Shown here in pieces: positions 24,075 to 32,524 of a stretch of DNA of 64,000 nt. The DNA is from Streptomyces hygroscopicus. GTDB taxonomy: Bacteria; Actinomycetota; Actinomycetes; Streptomycetales; Streptomycetaceae. How positions within the stretch are numbered: the stretch's first letter is position 1; each line of letters starts with the position of its first letter. Made by a program: the position numbers and the translations under genes. The notes below the pieces were generated by a model that saw nothing but the letters and a program-made list of their open reading frames with translations, made no database searches and had not been told where the DNA came from. The stretch spans positions 11,160,001-11,224,000 of the forward strand of contig CP018627.1 of assembly GCA_002021875.1 (NCBI GenBank). The letters run 5' to 3'.

Positions 24075-25139
24075 TCAGGTGACCTGGGGCAGGCGCTCGA
24101 GGGCGGTACGCGCCTCAGCCATGATCCCCTCGACCAACTCGGCGCACGACGGCAGGTCCTCGATGAGGCCCGCGACCTGTCCCGACGCCATCACTCCGAG
24201 GTCCGTGCGGCCGTCGACCATGGAGGCTCGCAGCAGCATCGGAGTGTTGGCGGCCAGCAGGACCTGACTCCAGGTGAGCTCCTTGCCATGCTTCATGGCC
24301 AGACCGTCACGGACCATCCGCGCCCAGCTCAGGCCGGACAGCTTCCTGAAGGACGCGGCGTGGCGTACGGCGCGCAGCAGCGCGGCCGTCCGGCCGGAAC
24401 GTTCCAGGGTGTCGACCAGTTCGCTGCGCAGCATCCGGTGGGGGAGCCCGTCCACTTTCGTGGTGACCGTGACGTCCTGGACCGAGGCTTGGAGATAGCG
24501 GGCCTGCACCACGCGCGGGACGGTGCTGTCCGACGTCAGCAGGAATCGGGTGCCCATCGCCACCCCCGCCGCCCCGTAGGCGAGCGCCGCGACCAGGCCA
24601 CGGCCCTCGAAGAAGCCTCCCGCGGCGATGACGGGGATGTCCACGGCGTCCACGACCTGGGGCAGCAGCACGGTGGTGGCGACGTTGCCGGTGTGGCCGC
24701 CGCCCTCGCCGCCCTGGACGACCACCGCGTCCGCGCCCCAGGCGGCGACCTTCTCCGCGTGCCGGCGCGCGCCGATGGAGGGGATCACGATGACGCCGGC
24801 GTCCTTGAGCCGGGCGATCAGCTCGCGGGAGGGGGCGAGGGCGAACGAGGCGACCCGCACGCCCTCCTCCACGATGATCCGTACCCGCTCGGCCGCGTCC
24901 CCCGCGTCCGCCCGCAGATTGACCCCGAAAGGCGCGTTCGTACGAGATCTGACCTCGCGGACCGCCGCCCGCAGCTGATCCGGTGTCATCGTCGCCGATG
25001 CGAGGATGCCCAGCGCTCCGGCGTTCGCCGTGGCCGAGACGAGTCGGGGCCCGGCCACCCAGCCCATGCCCGTCTGGACGATGGGGTGGCGGACCCCGAC
25101 CAGCTTCGTCAGTGGCGTCGCGATCGTGACACCTTTCAT
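24075..25139 (-). CDS. ipdC: IpdC: flavin-dependent oxidoreductase of HIP catabolism (NMO-like)
   Basis: A 354-aa flavoprotein of the nitronate monooxygenase/2-nitropropane dioxygenase fold. It has PIVQTGMGWVAGPRLVSAT at the N-terminus, GADAVVVQGGEGGGHTG and IAAGGFFEGRGLVAAL for flavin phosphate binding. The ATG at 25139 overlaps the ipdB stop by 4 bp. IpdC (Rv3553, about 355 aa) is required for HIP ring opening, probably introducing a double bond before IpdAB acts. The operon order echA20-ipdA-ipdB-ipdC is the same as in M. tuberculosis, so the name is well supported by context. Confidence 0.87.
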   Translation of the reverse strand: MKGVTIATPLTKLVGVRHPIVQTGMGWVAGPRLVSATANAGALGILASATMTPDQLRAAVREVRSRTNAPFGVNLRADAGDAAERVRIIVEEGVRVASFALAPSRELIARLKDAGVIVIPSIGARRHAEKVAAWGADAVVVQGGEGGGHTGNVATTVLLPQVVDAVDIPVIAAGGFFEGRGLVAALAYGAAGVAMGTRFLLTSDSTVPRVVQARYLQASVQDVTVTTKVDGLPHRMLRSELVDTLERSGRTAALLRAVRHAASFRKLSGLSWARMVRDGLAMKHGKELTWSQVLLAANTPMLLRASMVDGRTDLGVMASGQVAGLIEDLPSCAELVEGIMAEARTALERLPQVT

Positions 25140-25903
25140 GCCCTCACCTCGCGGTCGCGCAGCCCCTTCGGGTCGAGGACCTCCCGGATCAGGCGCAGTT
25201 CCTCCGCCGACGGCATACGGGTGTGCGGCACTTCCTCCGGCTCCTCCGGGACGGTCAGCGGGAAACCGGTGGCCTCCCGCACCTGGTCCACCGTGACGCC
25301 GGGATGCACGGAGCACAGCCGCAGGGAGCGGTCGGGTGTGGCGAAGTCCAGGACCGCCAGATCGGTGATGACACGGCGGATCTCGTGGAAGCGCGTCGTC
25401 ACGGGCTCGGCGGCCGCCGCCCGGTCATAGCCGACCCCCGAGACCATGTCCACCCGCTCGACGAAGACGCGTGGCGAGTGCCGGGGAACCCAGTAACTCG
25501 TCGGGTTGTTCAGCGTGTTGACGGGGGCCCCGCGTACGCCGAGGAGCTGCCGTCGTGGCTTTGCCCAGTCGCCGACGCATGAGATGTTCTGGTTGCCGTA
25601 GGCGTCGAGCTGGCTGGCGCCCATCATGACGTGGCGCCGCCCACTGGCGACCATCGCCAGGTGCCGGCGGTACGGCAGCCAGCCCTCGGTCACCTGGGAA
25701 CCGCTCCCCACCGCCGGGACGTCGCCGATCAGCAGCGCCTCACCATCGGTCAGCAGCAGGTCGGGGGAGAAGGTGAGCTTCGCCAGCCGCGCGCCGATCG
25801 TGGGCACGGTGCCCATCGGGCTCGCCAGGATCTCCCCGTCGCCGCGCCACGCCTCGGCACAGGCCACCACACAGCATTCGGCCCGGGTCGCGCTCTCACT
25901 CAT
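25136..25903 (-). CDS. ipdB: IpdB: CoA-transferase-fold ring-cleaving hydrolase, beta subunit
   Basis: A 255-aa protein of the class I CoA-transferase beta type. It contains ILASPMGTVPTIGARLAKLTFSP, VMMGASQLDAYGNQNISCVGD, TSYWVPRHSPRVFVERVD and the HPGVTVDQV end segment. With IpdA it forms the heterotetramer that opens the last steroid ring (COCHEA-CoA hydrolase) although it looks like a CoA transferase. The ATG at 25903 overlaps the ipdA stop by 4 bp, and the end overlaps ipdC by 4 bp. The equal expression expected from such coupling fits a two-subunit enzyme. Confidence 0.88.
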   Translation of the reverse strand: MSESATRAECCVVACAEAWRGDGEILASPMGTVPTIGARLAKLTFSPDLLLTDGEALLIGDVPAVGSGSQVTEGWLPYRRHLAMVASGRRHVMMGASQLDAYGNQNISCVGDWAKPRRQLLGVRGAPVNTLNNPTSYWVPRHSPRVFVERVDMVSGVGYDRAAAAEPVTTRFHEIRRVITDLAVLDFATPDRSLRLCSVHPGVTVDQVREATGFPLTVPEEPEEVPHTRMPSAEELRLIREVLDPKGLRDREVRA

Positions 25904-26766
25904 GTGGCCTCCTTGGCGAACGCCGTGACGGCGGCCTGATAGGCGTCTTCGTCTCCCGAGAGGAACTGCTCGGTGAACCGTCGCCACGCCTCGGGATCGG
26001 CGGCGGCCTGCGCGTACGCGCGCTGGAAGGTCTCGTCGCGGTCGTAGTCGGGGACGCATGAGGTGAAGTGCGCACCGCCCGGGGCCTCGACCACGCCGTT
26101 GACGAACGCCCGGCTCACCAGCAGGGTCTGCGGGCCGTGTTCCGCTCGCAACTCCGCGCTGTCCACGATGCGTTCGCAGGAGAGGTACGCCTGGTCCGCG
26201 GCCTCGCAGAACAGGTCGTCGAAGTAGGGATCGGGCCCGAGGTACTGGCCGTTGCCGTGTGCGTCGGCCCGGTTGAGGTGGACGAGCGCGGCATCCAGGC
26301 GCAGTGCCGGGACGGCGACGAGTTCCTCGCCGTCGTCGTATGGGGAGCGCACCGTGCGCAACTGCGGGTTGACCTTCATCACGTCCGAGCCGAGGCCCGC
26401 CCGGATCGGCATGAACGGCAGACGGTGCCCGGCCGCGGTCAGCCCCCACATGAACATCGCCTCGTCCAGCTCCGTCATCTCGAACGCGCCGCGCTCCCGG
26501 GCGGCGCGGAAGTGCGGTTCGAGGGGTATGGAGTCGAGGGTGACGAACGCCGCGATCAGCTTGCGGATCTTCCCGGCCGCGGCCAAGAGGCCGACGTCCG
26601 GGCCGCCGTAGGAGACGACGGTCAGATCGGTGATGTCCGAGCGCAGGAGGGCCCGGATGAGAGCCATGGGTTTGCGCCGCGATCCCCAGCCGCCGATGCC
26701 GATCGTCATGCCGCTCTCCAAGCGGGCGGCGACCTCATCGGCGGTCATGGTCTTGTTCCGGCTCAT
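25900..26766 (-). CDS. ipdA: IpdA: CoA-transferase-fold ring-cleaving hydrolase, alpha subunit
   Basis: A 288-aa class I CoA-transferase alpha-type protein. The N-terminus has MTIGIGGWGSRRKPMALIRALL, followed by VVSYGGPDVGLLAAAGK and the segment ELDEAMFMWGL. Glu102 in this segment is a candidate for the glutamate reported as essential in the mycobacterial enzyme (Glu105, as I recall). IpdAB hydrolyses a ring C-C bond in steroid C/D-ring breakdown. The ATG at 26766 overlaps the echA20 stop by 4 bp. The length is close to Rv3551 (about 292 aa). Confidence 0.88.
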   Translation of the reverse strand: MSRNKTMTADEVAARLESGMTIGIGGWGSRRKPMALIRALLRSDITDLTVVSYGGPDVGLLAAAGKIRKLIAAFVTLDSIPLEPHFRAARERGAFEMTELDEAMFMWGLTAAGHRLPFMPIRAGLGSDVMKVNPQLRTVRSPYDDGEELVAVPALRLDAALVHLNRADAHGNGQYLGPDPYFDDLFCEAADQAYLSCERIVDSAELRAEHGPQTLLVSRAFVNGVVEAPGGAHFTSCVPDYDRDETFQRAYAQAAADPEAWRRFTEQFLSGDEDAYQAAVTAFAKEAT

Positions 26767-27530
26767 GGCTGCCGCTCCTGCCCTTTGTCCTTGTCCGTAC
26801 CGAAGCCGGCGCGGACCCGGTCGGCGACCCCGCTGAGGTTCGCCTCGAAGGTGAACCCCTGCTCGAAGCGGTAGCTGCGCCGGACGTCCACGGGGTCGAT
26901 GCCGTTGATGGCGGCTTTGGCCAGCCGTAGCAGAGATCCGTCCTTGGCGGCGATCTCGCGGGCCAGCTCCAGGGCCGCGCCCCGCAATTCCGCGCGCGGG
27001 ACGACCTTCCACACCGAGCCGTGGCGATGAAGCTCCTCGGCGGTGGCGGTGCGCGAGGTGTAGTAGAGGGCGCGCATCAGATGCTGGGGGACCAGCCGGG
27101 CCAGATGGGTCGCGGCCCCCAGCGCGCCCCGGTCCAGTTCCGGCAACCCGAAGACCGCGTCCTCGCTCGCCACGATCGCGTCGGAGTTGCCCGCCAGTCC
27201 GATGCCGCCACCCAGGCAGAAGCCCTGTACGGCCGCGACGACCGGGACTTCGCATTCGTACACCGCGGCGAACGCCTCGAAGCAGCCGCGGTTCGCTCCG
27301 ATCAGGGCACCGTGGCCGTCGTCGCGCTGCATTTCCTTGATGTCGACGCCCGCGTTGAAACCGCGTCCGGCGGCGGTGAGGACGACGCACCGCACGCCAG
27401 GGTCCCGGCCCGTCACGCGTATCGCATCGGCCAGGTCGTACCAGCCCCGCACGGGCAGCGCGTTGACGGGCGGAAAGTCGACAGTGATAACGGCGACGCC
27501 CTTTTCCGTCTCGGAGGTGGAGACACCCAT
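26763..27530 (-). CDS. echA20: EchA20: crotonase-family hydrolase of HIP catabolism
   Basis: A crotonase-fold protein of 255 aa from the ATG at 27530. The frame runs on to an ATG at 27560, but that lies inside the predicted operator. Key segments are AAGRGFNAGVDIKEMQ and GFCLGGGIGLAGNSD, forming the oxyanion hole, and GLPELDRGALGAATH. In M. tuberculosis EchA20 (Rv3550, about 247 aa) opens the D-ring of the HIP-CoA intermediate before IpdAB. It is first in the operon echA20-ipdA-ipdB-ipdC and is divergent from two SDR genes, sharing site B (27550-27567). Confidence 0.87.
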   Translation of the reverse strand: MGVSTSETEKGVAVITVDFPPVNALPVRGWYDLADAIRVTGRDPGVRCVVLTAAGRGFNAGVDIKEMQRDDGHGALIGANRGCFEAFAAVYECEVPVVAAVQGFCLGGGIGLAGNSDAIVASEDAVFGLPELDRGALGAATHLARLVPQHLMRALYYTSRTATAEELHRHGSVWKVVPRAELRGAALELAREIAAKDGSLLRLAKAAINGIDPVDVRRSYRFEQGFTFEANLSGVADRVRAGFGTDKDKGQERQP

Positions 27531-27549
27531 GAGCGCATCAGCTACCTTT

Positions 27550-27567
27550 CTACCAAGCATTTGTTAG
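27550..27567. promoter_or_regulatory. KstR2-type operator, site B
   Basis: CTACCAAGCATTTGTTAG lies between divergent echA20 and the SDR pair. The inner 14 bp (27552-27565) match the KstR2 consensus at all but one fixed base. It is the reverse-complement twin of site A (16 of 18 identical). Confidence 0.82.
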
Positions 27568-27603
27568 GTACGGTAGCAGTGGATCGCATACCGCGGGAGG
27601 TTC

Positions 27604-28389
27604 ATGGTGAGCGTGGCTTGCGACCTGTCGGGCCGGGTCGCCGTGGTGACCGGCGGCACCCGGGGTGTGGGTGCGGGGATCGCGCGGGCCTTCCTCGAAG
27701 CGGGCGCCGAGGTCGTGGTCTGCGCACGCAGAACCCCGGAGACGACGGTGGAGGCGGATGGCCGCACGGCCCGATTCCTCCCCGTCGACCTGCGCGATCC
27801 GGAAGCCGTGAGAGAACTCCTCGCCCGGGTGGCCGCCGATCACGGACGGCTGGACAGCCTTGTCAACAACGCCGGGGGCACGCCGTTCCGGACACTGGGC
27901 AACGGCGGGCCGGAGCGGCACGCTCGGGTGATCGAGCTGAACCTGCTCGCCCCGCTGACCGCTTCCCTCGCCGCGTACGAGGTGATGAGCCGCCAGGCGG
28001 CGGGCGGTTCGATCACCATGATCGGCAGCGTCAGCGGCACCCGCCCCTCCCCGGGCACCGCCGCCTACGGCGCCGCAAAAGCGGGACTGGAGAGCCTCGC
28101 CCGCTCCATGGCCGTGGAGTGGGCACCGACGATACGGATCAACACGCTCGTCCTCGGCATGGTCCGCACCGAACTCTCCTCATTGCACTACGGGGACGAG
28201 GCGGGAGTGGCCGCCGTCGGCCGCACCGTGCCGCTCGGGCGCCTCGCGGAGCCCTCCGAGGTCGGCGATGCCTGCGTCTTCCTCGCCTCGGACCGCGCCG
28301 CGTACATCTCCGGCGCGAGCCTGCTCGTCCACGGCGGCGGGGAACGCCCCGCCTTCCTCGACGCCGCCACTGCCAACAAGGAGACTTGA
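27604..28389 (+). CDS. SDR oxidoreductase of the KstR2 block (Rv3549c-like)
   Basis: A 261-aa short-chain dehydrogenase, ATG at 27604 with GGGAGG just upstream. Motifs are TGGTRGVGAGIARAF, NNAGGTP, Ser in IGSVSGTRP and Tyr-Lys in AYGAAKAGLES. In M. tuberculosis two SDR genes (Rv3549c, Rv3548c) lie divergent from echA20 in the KstR2 regulon. The layout here is identical, with a KstR2-type site about 37 bp upstream. The exact step is unknown. The next SDR starts 2 bp after its stop. Confidence 0.85.
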   Translation: MVSVACDLSGRVAVVTGGTRGVGAGIARAFLEAGAEVVVCARRTPETTVEADGRTARFLPVDLRDPEAVRELLARVAADHGRLDSLVNNAGGTPFRTLGNGGPERHARVIELNLLAPLTASLAAYEVMSRQAAGGSITMIGSVSGTRPSPGTAAYGAAKAGLESLARSMAVEWAPTIRINTLVLGMVRTELSSLHYGDEAGVAAVGRTVPLGRLAEPSEVGDACVFLASDRAAYISGASLLVHGGGERPAFLDAATANKET

Positions 28390-28391
28390 AG

Positions 28392-29303
28392 ATGACCGGA
28401 ATCTGCTCCGGACGCGTCGCCGTCGTCACCGGGGCCGGCCGCGGACTGGGCCGGGCACACGCGCTCGCCCTCGCCGCCGAGGGAGCGAAGGTGGTGGTCA
28501 ACGATCTCGGGGTGGGACTGGACGGGGCCGCGGAAACGGACGGTCCGGCCCAGCGGGTCGTGGACGAGATCACGGCCCTGGGCGGCGAGGCGGTCGCGCA
28601 TGGCGGCGACATCGCGACCACTGACGGCGCCGCCTCGCTGATCACGACCGCCCTGGAGGCATTCGGGCGGTTCGACACCCTGGTCAACAACGCCGGGTTC
28701 CTCCGCGACCGGATGCTCGTCAATCTGGACGAGGACGACTGGGATGCCGTCATGCGGGTCCACCTCAAGGGCCACTTCCTGCCGCTCAAACACGCCGCCG
28801 CACACTGGCGCGCCGAGGCCAAGAGCGGCCGGACGCCCCAGGCGCGGGTCGTCAACACCAGCTCGGGCGCCGGCCTGCTCGGCAGTGTCGGTCAGGGCAA
28901 CTACTCCGCCGCGAAGGCCGGAATCATCGGCCTCACGCTCGTTGCCGCCGCCGAGATGGGCCGGTACGGCGTCCAGATCAACGCCATCGCCCCGGCCGCG
29001 CGTACCCGCATGACCGAGCACACCTTCGCCGAGACGATGGCGGCGCCGGGCGAGGGCGGATTCGACGCGATGGCCCCGGAGAACATCTCCCCGCTTGTCG
29101 TCTGGCTGGGCTCAGCCGCCTCCACAGGGGTCACCGGACGCGTCTTCGAGGTGGAGGGCGGCCGGATCACCGTCATGGAGGGCTGGCGGCCCGGACCGAC
29201 CGCCGACAAAGGGAACCGGTGGAGTCCGGCGGAGGCGGGCGAGGCGGCGCTGGGACTGCTTGCCGCCTCGGACGTCCCACAGCCGGTCTATGGCACGCGA
29301 TGA
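28392..29303 (+). CDS. SDR oxidoreductase of the KstR2 block (Rv3548c-like)
   Basis: A 303-aa SDR of the longer HSD17B4-like type. It has TGAGRGLGRAHALALAAEG with VVNDLG, NNAGFLRD, Ser in NTSSGAGLLG and Tyr-Lys in NYSAAKAGI, and a C-terminal extension containing EVEGGRITVMEGWRPGP. The ATG at 28392 follows AAGGAG. Length and tandem position match Rv3548c of the mycobacterial KstR2 regulon. It probably acts as a hydroxyacyl-CoA dehydrogenase. Confidence 0.85.
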   Translation: MTGICSGRVAVVTGAGRGLGRAHALALAAEGAKVVVNDLGVGLDGAAETDGPAQRVVDEITALGGEAVAHGGDIATTDGAASLITTALEAFGRFDTLVNNAGFLRDRMLVNLDEDDWDAVMRVHLKGHFLPLKHAAAHWRAEAKSGRTPQARVVNTSSGAGLLGSVGQGNYSAAKAGIIGLTLVAAAEMGRYGVQINAIAPAARTRMTEHTFAETMAAPGEGGFDAMAPENISPLVVWLGSAASTGVTGRVFEVEGGRITVMEGWRPGPTADKGNRWSPAEAGEAALGLLAASDVPQPVYGTR

Positions 29304-29500
29304 GCGGTCCGCGGCCGGGCCCGGCGCGTGGGTGGTGGGCCCAAGAGCTGCGGTGTCGTCGTCTTCTTCGCCTTGGCCGTCGTCGCCTTGGCCTTGGCCG
29401 TGCCGGTGCGCTTCGCGGTGGCGCGCTTCGGCTTTGTGGGCGCGCTTTCCGTGTCGCTGTCGAGCAGGCCGTGCGGGGCGACAAGAGACAGGAGATTCGG

Positions 29501-30271
29501 ATGCGGGACTTCGACGGCCGACCGGGCGCGGCCGTGGTCGCTGGTGCCACTGGTGGCATCGGAGCCGCCATCACCCGCATGCTTGCCGGGCGCGGCAGCC
29601 ATGTGGCACTGACGTACCGGAAGAACGCCGAGGCCGGGGCCGCCCTGGCCGCGGAGGCCGAGGCGACGGGTGTCCGAGCGGCCGTCCGGCCGCTGGACCT
29701 GTCGGACGCCGACGCGACGGCGCGCTTTCTGGACGAGGTCGCGGACCGCTTCGACGGCATCCACACGCTCGTCTACGCGGCTGGTCCGCATGTGCCCATG
29801 GTGCATCTGAGCCGGGTGACGCCGGACCGGTTCCGGCAGCAGATCGAGGCGGACGCGATCGCCTTCTTCAACCTGGTGCAGCCGGCCCTGCCTCGGCTGC
29901 GCGCGACCAGGGGCGGCATCGTCGCTGTCACCACGGCCGCCACGCGTCGATTCCCGGTCCGGGACGGCCTTTCCGCCGGGCCGAAGGGGGCCGTCGAAGC
30001 GCTGGTACGGGGATTCGCGGCGGAGGAGGGCCGGTTCGGGGTGCGTGCCAACTGCGTGGGCCCCGGAATGCTGCTCGACGGAATGGCCGCCCGGCTGATC
30101 GGTTCGGGCGACCTGGACGAACGGGCCCTGGAGGTCACCCGCGGCAACATCCCCCTGCGGCGGTTCGGATCCGCGAGCGACATCGCCGAGGCCGTGTGCT
30201 TCCTGGCCTCCGACCGAGCCGCTTTCATCTCCGGTCAGATGCTCGACGTCGACGGAGGTTACGGGGTGTGA
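29501..30271 (+). CDS. SDR-fold protein lacking the catalytic tyrosine
   Basis: A 256-aa SDR homologue, ATG at 29501 after AGGAG. The N-terminal cofactor loop is present (AGATGGIGAAITRML), and the C-terminus ends in the usual FISGQMLDVDGGYGV. The active site is abnormal. The expected YxxxK reads SAGPK, with Ser in place of Tyr, and the usual Ser is Thr (VTTAATRR). NNAG is replaced by YAAGPH. It may bind NAD(P) without classical SDR catalysis, or use another residue. It lies 197 bp downstream of the KstR2-block SDRs, so membership of that operon is uncertain. Confidence 0.78.
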   Translation: MRDFDGRPGAAVVAGATGGIGAAITRMLAGRGSHVALTYRKNAEAGAALAAEAEATGVRAAVRPLDLSDADATARFLDEVADRFDGIHTLVYAAGPHVPMVHLSRVTPDRFRQQIEADAIAFFNLVQPALPRLRATRGGIVAVTTAATRRFPVRDGLSAGPKGAVEALVRGFAAEEGRFGVRANCVGPGMLLDGMAARLIGSGDLDERALEVTRGNIPLRRFGSASDIAEAVCFLASDRAAFISGQMLDVDGGYGV

Positions 30272-30386
30272 GACGGCGCGTCCCGGCTGAAGAGGGCACA
30301 GTGTGTATGAGGAGCTCGCGAAGCGGGCCTTGCCACGGCCGGCCGGGCTCTCCCATTGGCTGTCTCCTGCGATGCCTTTGCGTGCG

Positions 30387-31556
30387 TCATGCCTCCGCCG
30401 AGCCCAGGACCAGCACCTGGATGGCCAGGACGGCGGCACCGCGGGCCCAGTCGTGGAAGTCGGACACCCTGGTCTCGAGGTTGACCTTGTCGGCCCGGGG
30501 ATGGCGGTTGGCGAGGATGGCCTCCTCCATCGCAGCCCCGGCCACGTCGAGCAGGCCCACTCCCTCGCCGGCCAGCAGAATCTTCTGGGGCATCGCGAAG
30601 TTGGCGATCTGGGACACGATGGTGCCCAGCGCCCGGGCCGCCTCGTCCACGACCCGGGCGGCCATGGGCTCGCCATCGGCGGCGAGGCCGAGGATCTCCT
30701 CGTACGTCATCTCCCGGCCGGTGGCGGCCTGGAGCTGGTAGCGGATGCTGGGGATGGTCAGCAGGGAGACGGCACTGCCGCGTTCTCCGTACGGGGTGAG
30801 CGGGCCGTGGGGATTGACCATCCAGTGCCGTCCCCGGCCGACGCTCAGGCCGTCCTCGGAAGAGATCACCCGCCTGCCGCCGCTGACCAGTCCGTAACCC
30901 AGCCCCGCCCCGATGGTGAGCACCGCGAACCGGTCGAGGCCGCGGCCCGCGCCGAACCAGCACTCGGCCTCGACCAACGCCGCCACGTCGTTCTCCACGA
31001 CCACCGGCAGCCCCGTCTGCTCCTCGACCAGTCCGGCCAGCGGCACCTCGTCCCAGCCGAGAAAAGGTGACCGGACGACGACCGAGCGGTCCCGGACACC
31101 GGCCCCCACCCCGATGCCGATCCCGGCCGGCCGGGGATGGGTTCGGGTGAACTCCTCCGTCATCTCACGCAGCAGATCGGCGACCAACGCGGGCTCGTGC
31201 GTGGTGAGCGGCCGCTCCGCGCGGGCCATGATGTCGCTGCGGAGCGTGGTGACAACCCCGTAGGCCCGGTCCTCGGTGATCTTGAAGCCGATGAAGAACC
31301 GGGACTCGGCGACCATGTCCAGCGGCTGCGAGGGCCGGCCCTGCCGCACCTCCGCCGGTGCGGTGCCCTCGGTGGTCTGCTCGACCAGTAGACCCGATTC
31401 GATCAGCGGCTTGGTCAGCCGGGTGAGGCTGCCCGCCGAGAGGTTCAGCCGACGGGCGAGTTCGGCGCGCGGCAGCGGACCGTGCACGAGCACCTCGATC
31501 GCCACCGCACGTTCCCCGGGACTCAGCGGCAGCCAACTGGCGTCAAGTGTGGTCAT
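30387..31556 (-). CDS. ROK-family transcriptional regulator
   Basis: A 389-aa ROK repressor, ATG at 31556. An N-terminal winged helix (LPRAELARRLNLSAGSLTRLTKPLIESGLL) precedes a sugar-kinase-like domain with GIGIGVGAGV, VENDVAALVEAE and the glycine-rich LTIGAGLGYGLV. The ROK zinc motif cysteines are not seen in the expected CxCGxxGC form, so this may be a non-zinc member. It is divergent from a broken sugar ABC permease locus and may once have controlled it. An inverted repeat at 31580-31594 sits in the promoter. Confidence 0.88.
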   Translation of the reverse strand: MTTLDASWLPLSPGERAVAIEVLVHGPLPRAELARRLNLSAGSLTRLTKPLIESGLLVEQTTEGTAPAEVRQGRPSQPLDMVAESRFFIGFKITEDRAYGVVTTLRSDIMARAERPLTTHEPALVADLLREMTEEFTRTHPRPAGIGIGVGAGVRDRSVVVRSPFLGWDEVPLAGLVEEQTGLPVVVENDVAALVEAECWFGAGRGLDRFAVLTIGAGLGYGLVSGGRRVISSEDGLSVGRGRHWMVNPHGPLTPYGERGSAVSLLTIPSIRYQLQAATGREMTYEEILGLAADGEPMAARVVDEAARALGTIVSQIANFAMPQKILLAGEGVGLLDVAGAAMEEAILANRHPRADKVNLETRVSDFHDWARGAAVLAIQVLVLGSAEA

Positions 31557-31579
31557 GAGGGCGGACTCCTCTATGTTTT

Positions 31580-31594
31580 CTTCCGTGTCGGAAG
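31580..31594. promoter_or_regulatory. Inverted repeat in ROK/ABC divergent promoter
   Basis: CTTCCG-TGT-CGGAAG, a perfect 6-3-6 inverted repeat in an AT-rich context, 24 bp upstream of the ROK start. It is a likely ROK autoregulatory operator. Confidence 0.6.
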
Positions 31595-31724
31595 TAATGA
31601 TGTCACTCCATGGCGCGAGAGTCGGCGTCGGAAAGATATTTGCCTGACCCTTGACGCCAGGATTCTTTCGCGTCAAAAGTAAGTGCTGCCCGAGGACGAG
31701 CCGCAGACGAAAGAGTCGCTCCTG

Positions 31725-32466
31725 ATGACCGTCGCCTCCAGCAGCCCTCCTTCGCGCCTGCGCCCGCGCCGCGCCGAGGGAGCCACATCGAAACTCAAGA
31801 TCCGCAAAGCCCGAGAAGCCGGTGACGACGGAGCCCTCGCGGCCGTCTTCATCGCTCCTGCCCTGTCGGGCTTCCTGGTCTTCCTCCTCTGGCCGACGCT
31901 GCGAGGCATCTACCTGAGTTTCACGCGCTTCAACCTGCTGACTCCGGCCGAGTGGGTGGGCCTCGACAACTACGACAGGATGATCCGCGACCCCGTCTTC
32001 TGGCACTCGCCGGCGGTCACGGTCGAGTACGTGGTCATCAACATCGGTGTGCAGACGGTCGCGGCCCTCGCCATCGCGGTTCTGCTCCAGCGGCTGACGC
32101 GGTCGGCCGTACCGCGGGGCATCGTGCTCACCCCGTATCTGATGTCGAACGTCGTCGTCGGCCTCCCGGGTGCTCCTGCCGATGTCGGCCACCCCCATCG
32201 TCACCCTGGCCGTCCTGACCTACATCACGTCCTGGAACGACTACTTCTGGCCGCTGATGGTGTCGTACAGCGACAGCTCACGTGTCCTCACCGTGGCGCC
32301 GGCCACCTTCAGGGCACAGACCCCGCAGACCGGCACCGACTGGGCCGGGCTCATGGCGGCGACCCTCATCGCCGCGCTCCCGATGCAGGACCTCTACGCC
32401 AACGACGCGCCCGTCAGCGGCCTCGACGAGGTCAACAGCCAGATCAACTTCCTTCTCAACCGGTGA
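31725..32466 (+). pseudogene. Composite remnant of two sugar ABC permeases
   Basis: The 5' part (about 31725-32162) encodes the start of a MalF-type permease: an N-terminal hydrophilic tail, then FIAPALSGFLVFLLWPTLRG and a second membrane region ending near PYLMSNVVVG. The sequence then continues in another frame (about 32170-32466) with the end of a MalG-type permease, recognisable as VLLPMSATPIVTLAVLTYI followed by SWNDYFWPLMVS. Its last ~25 residues (YANDAPVSGLDEVNSQINFL) do not look like a permease end and may come from yet another gene. At least one large deletion with loss of frame has therefore removed the second half of one permease, the first half of the next, and probably the binding-protein gene. 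Confidence 0.8.
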
Positions 32467-32524
32467 ACCGGCACCAGCTCGACCATCCCATCAGCAGCTG
32501 TAAACCATCGAAAGGCATTGCCAC

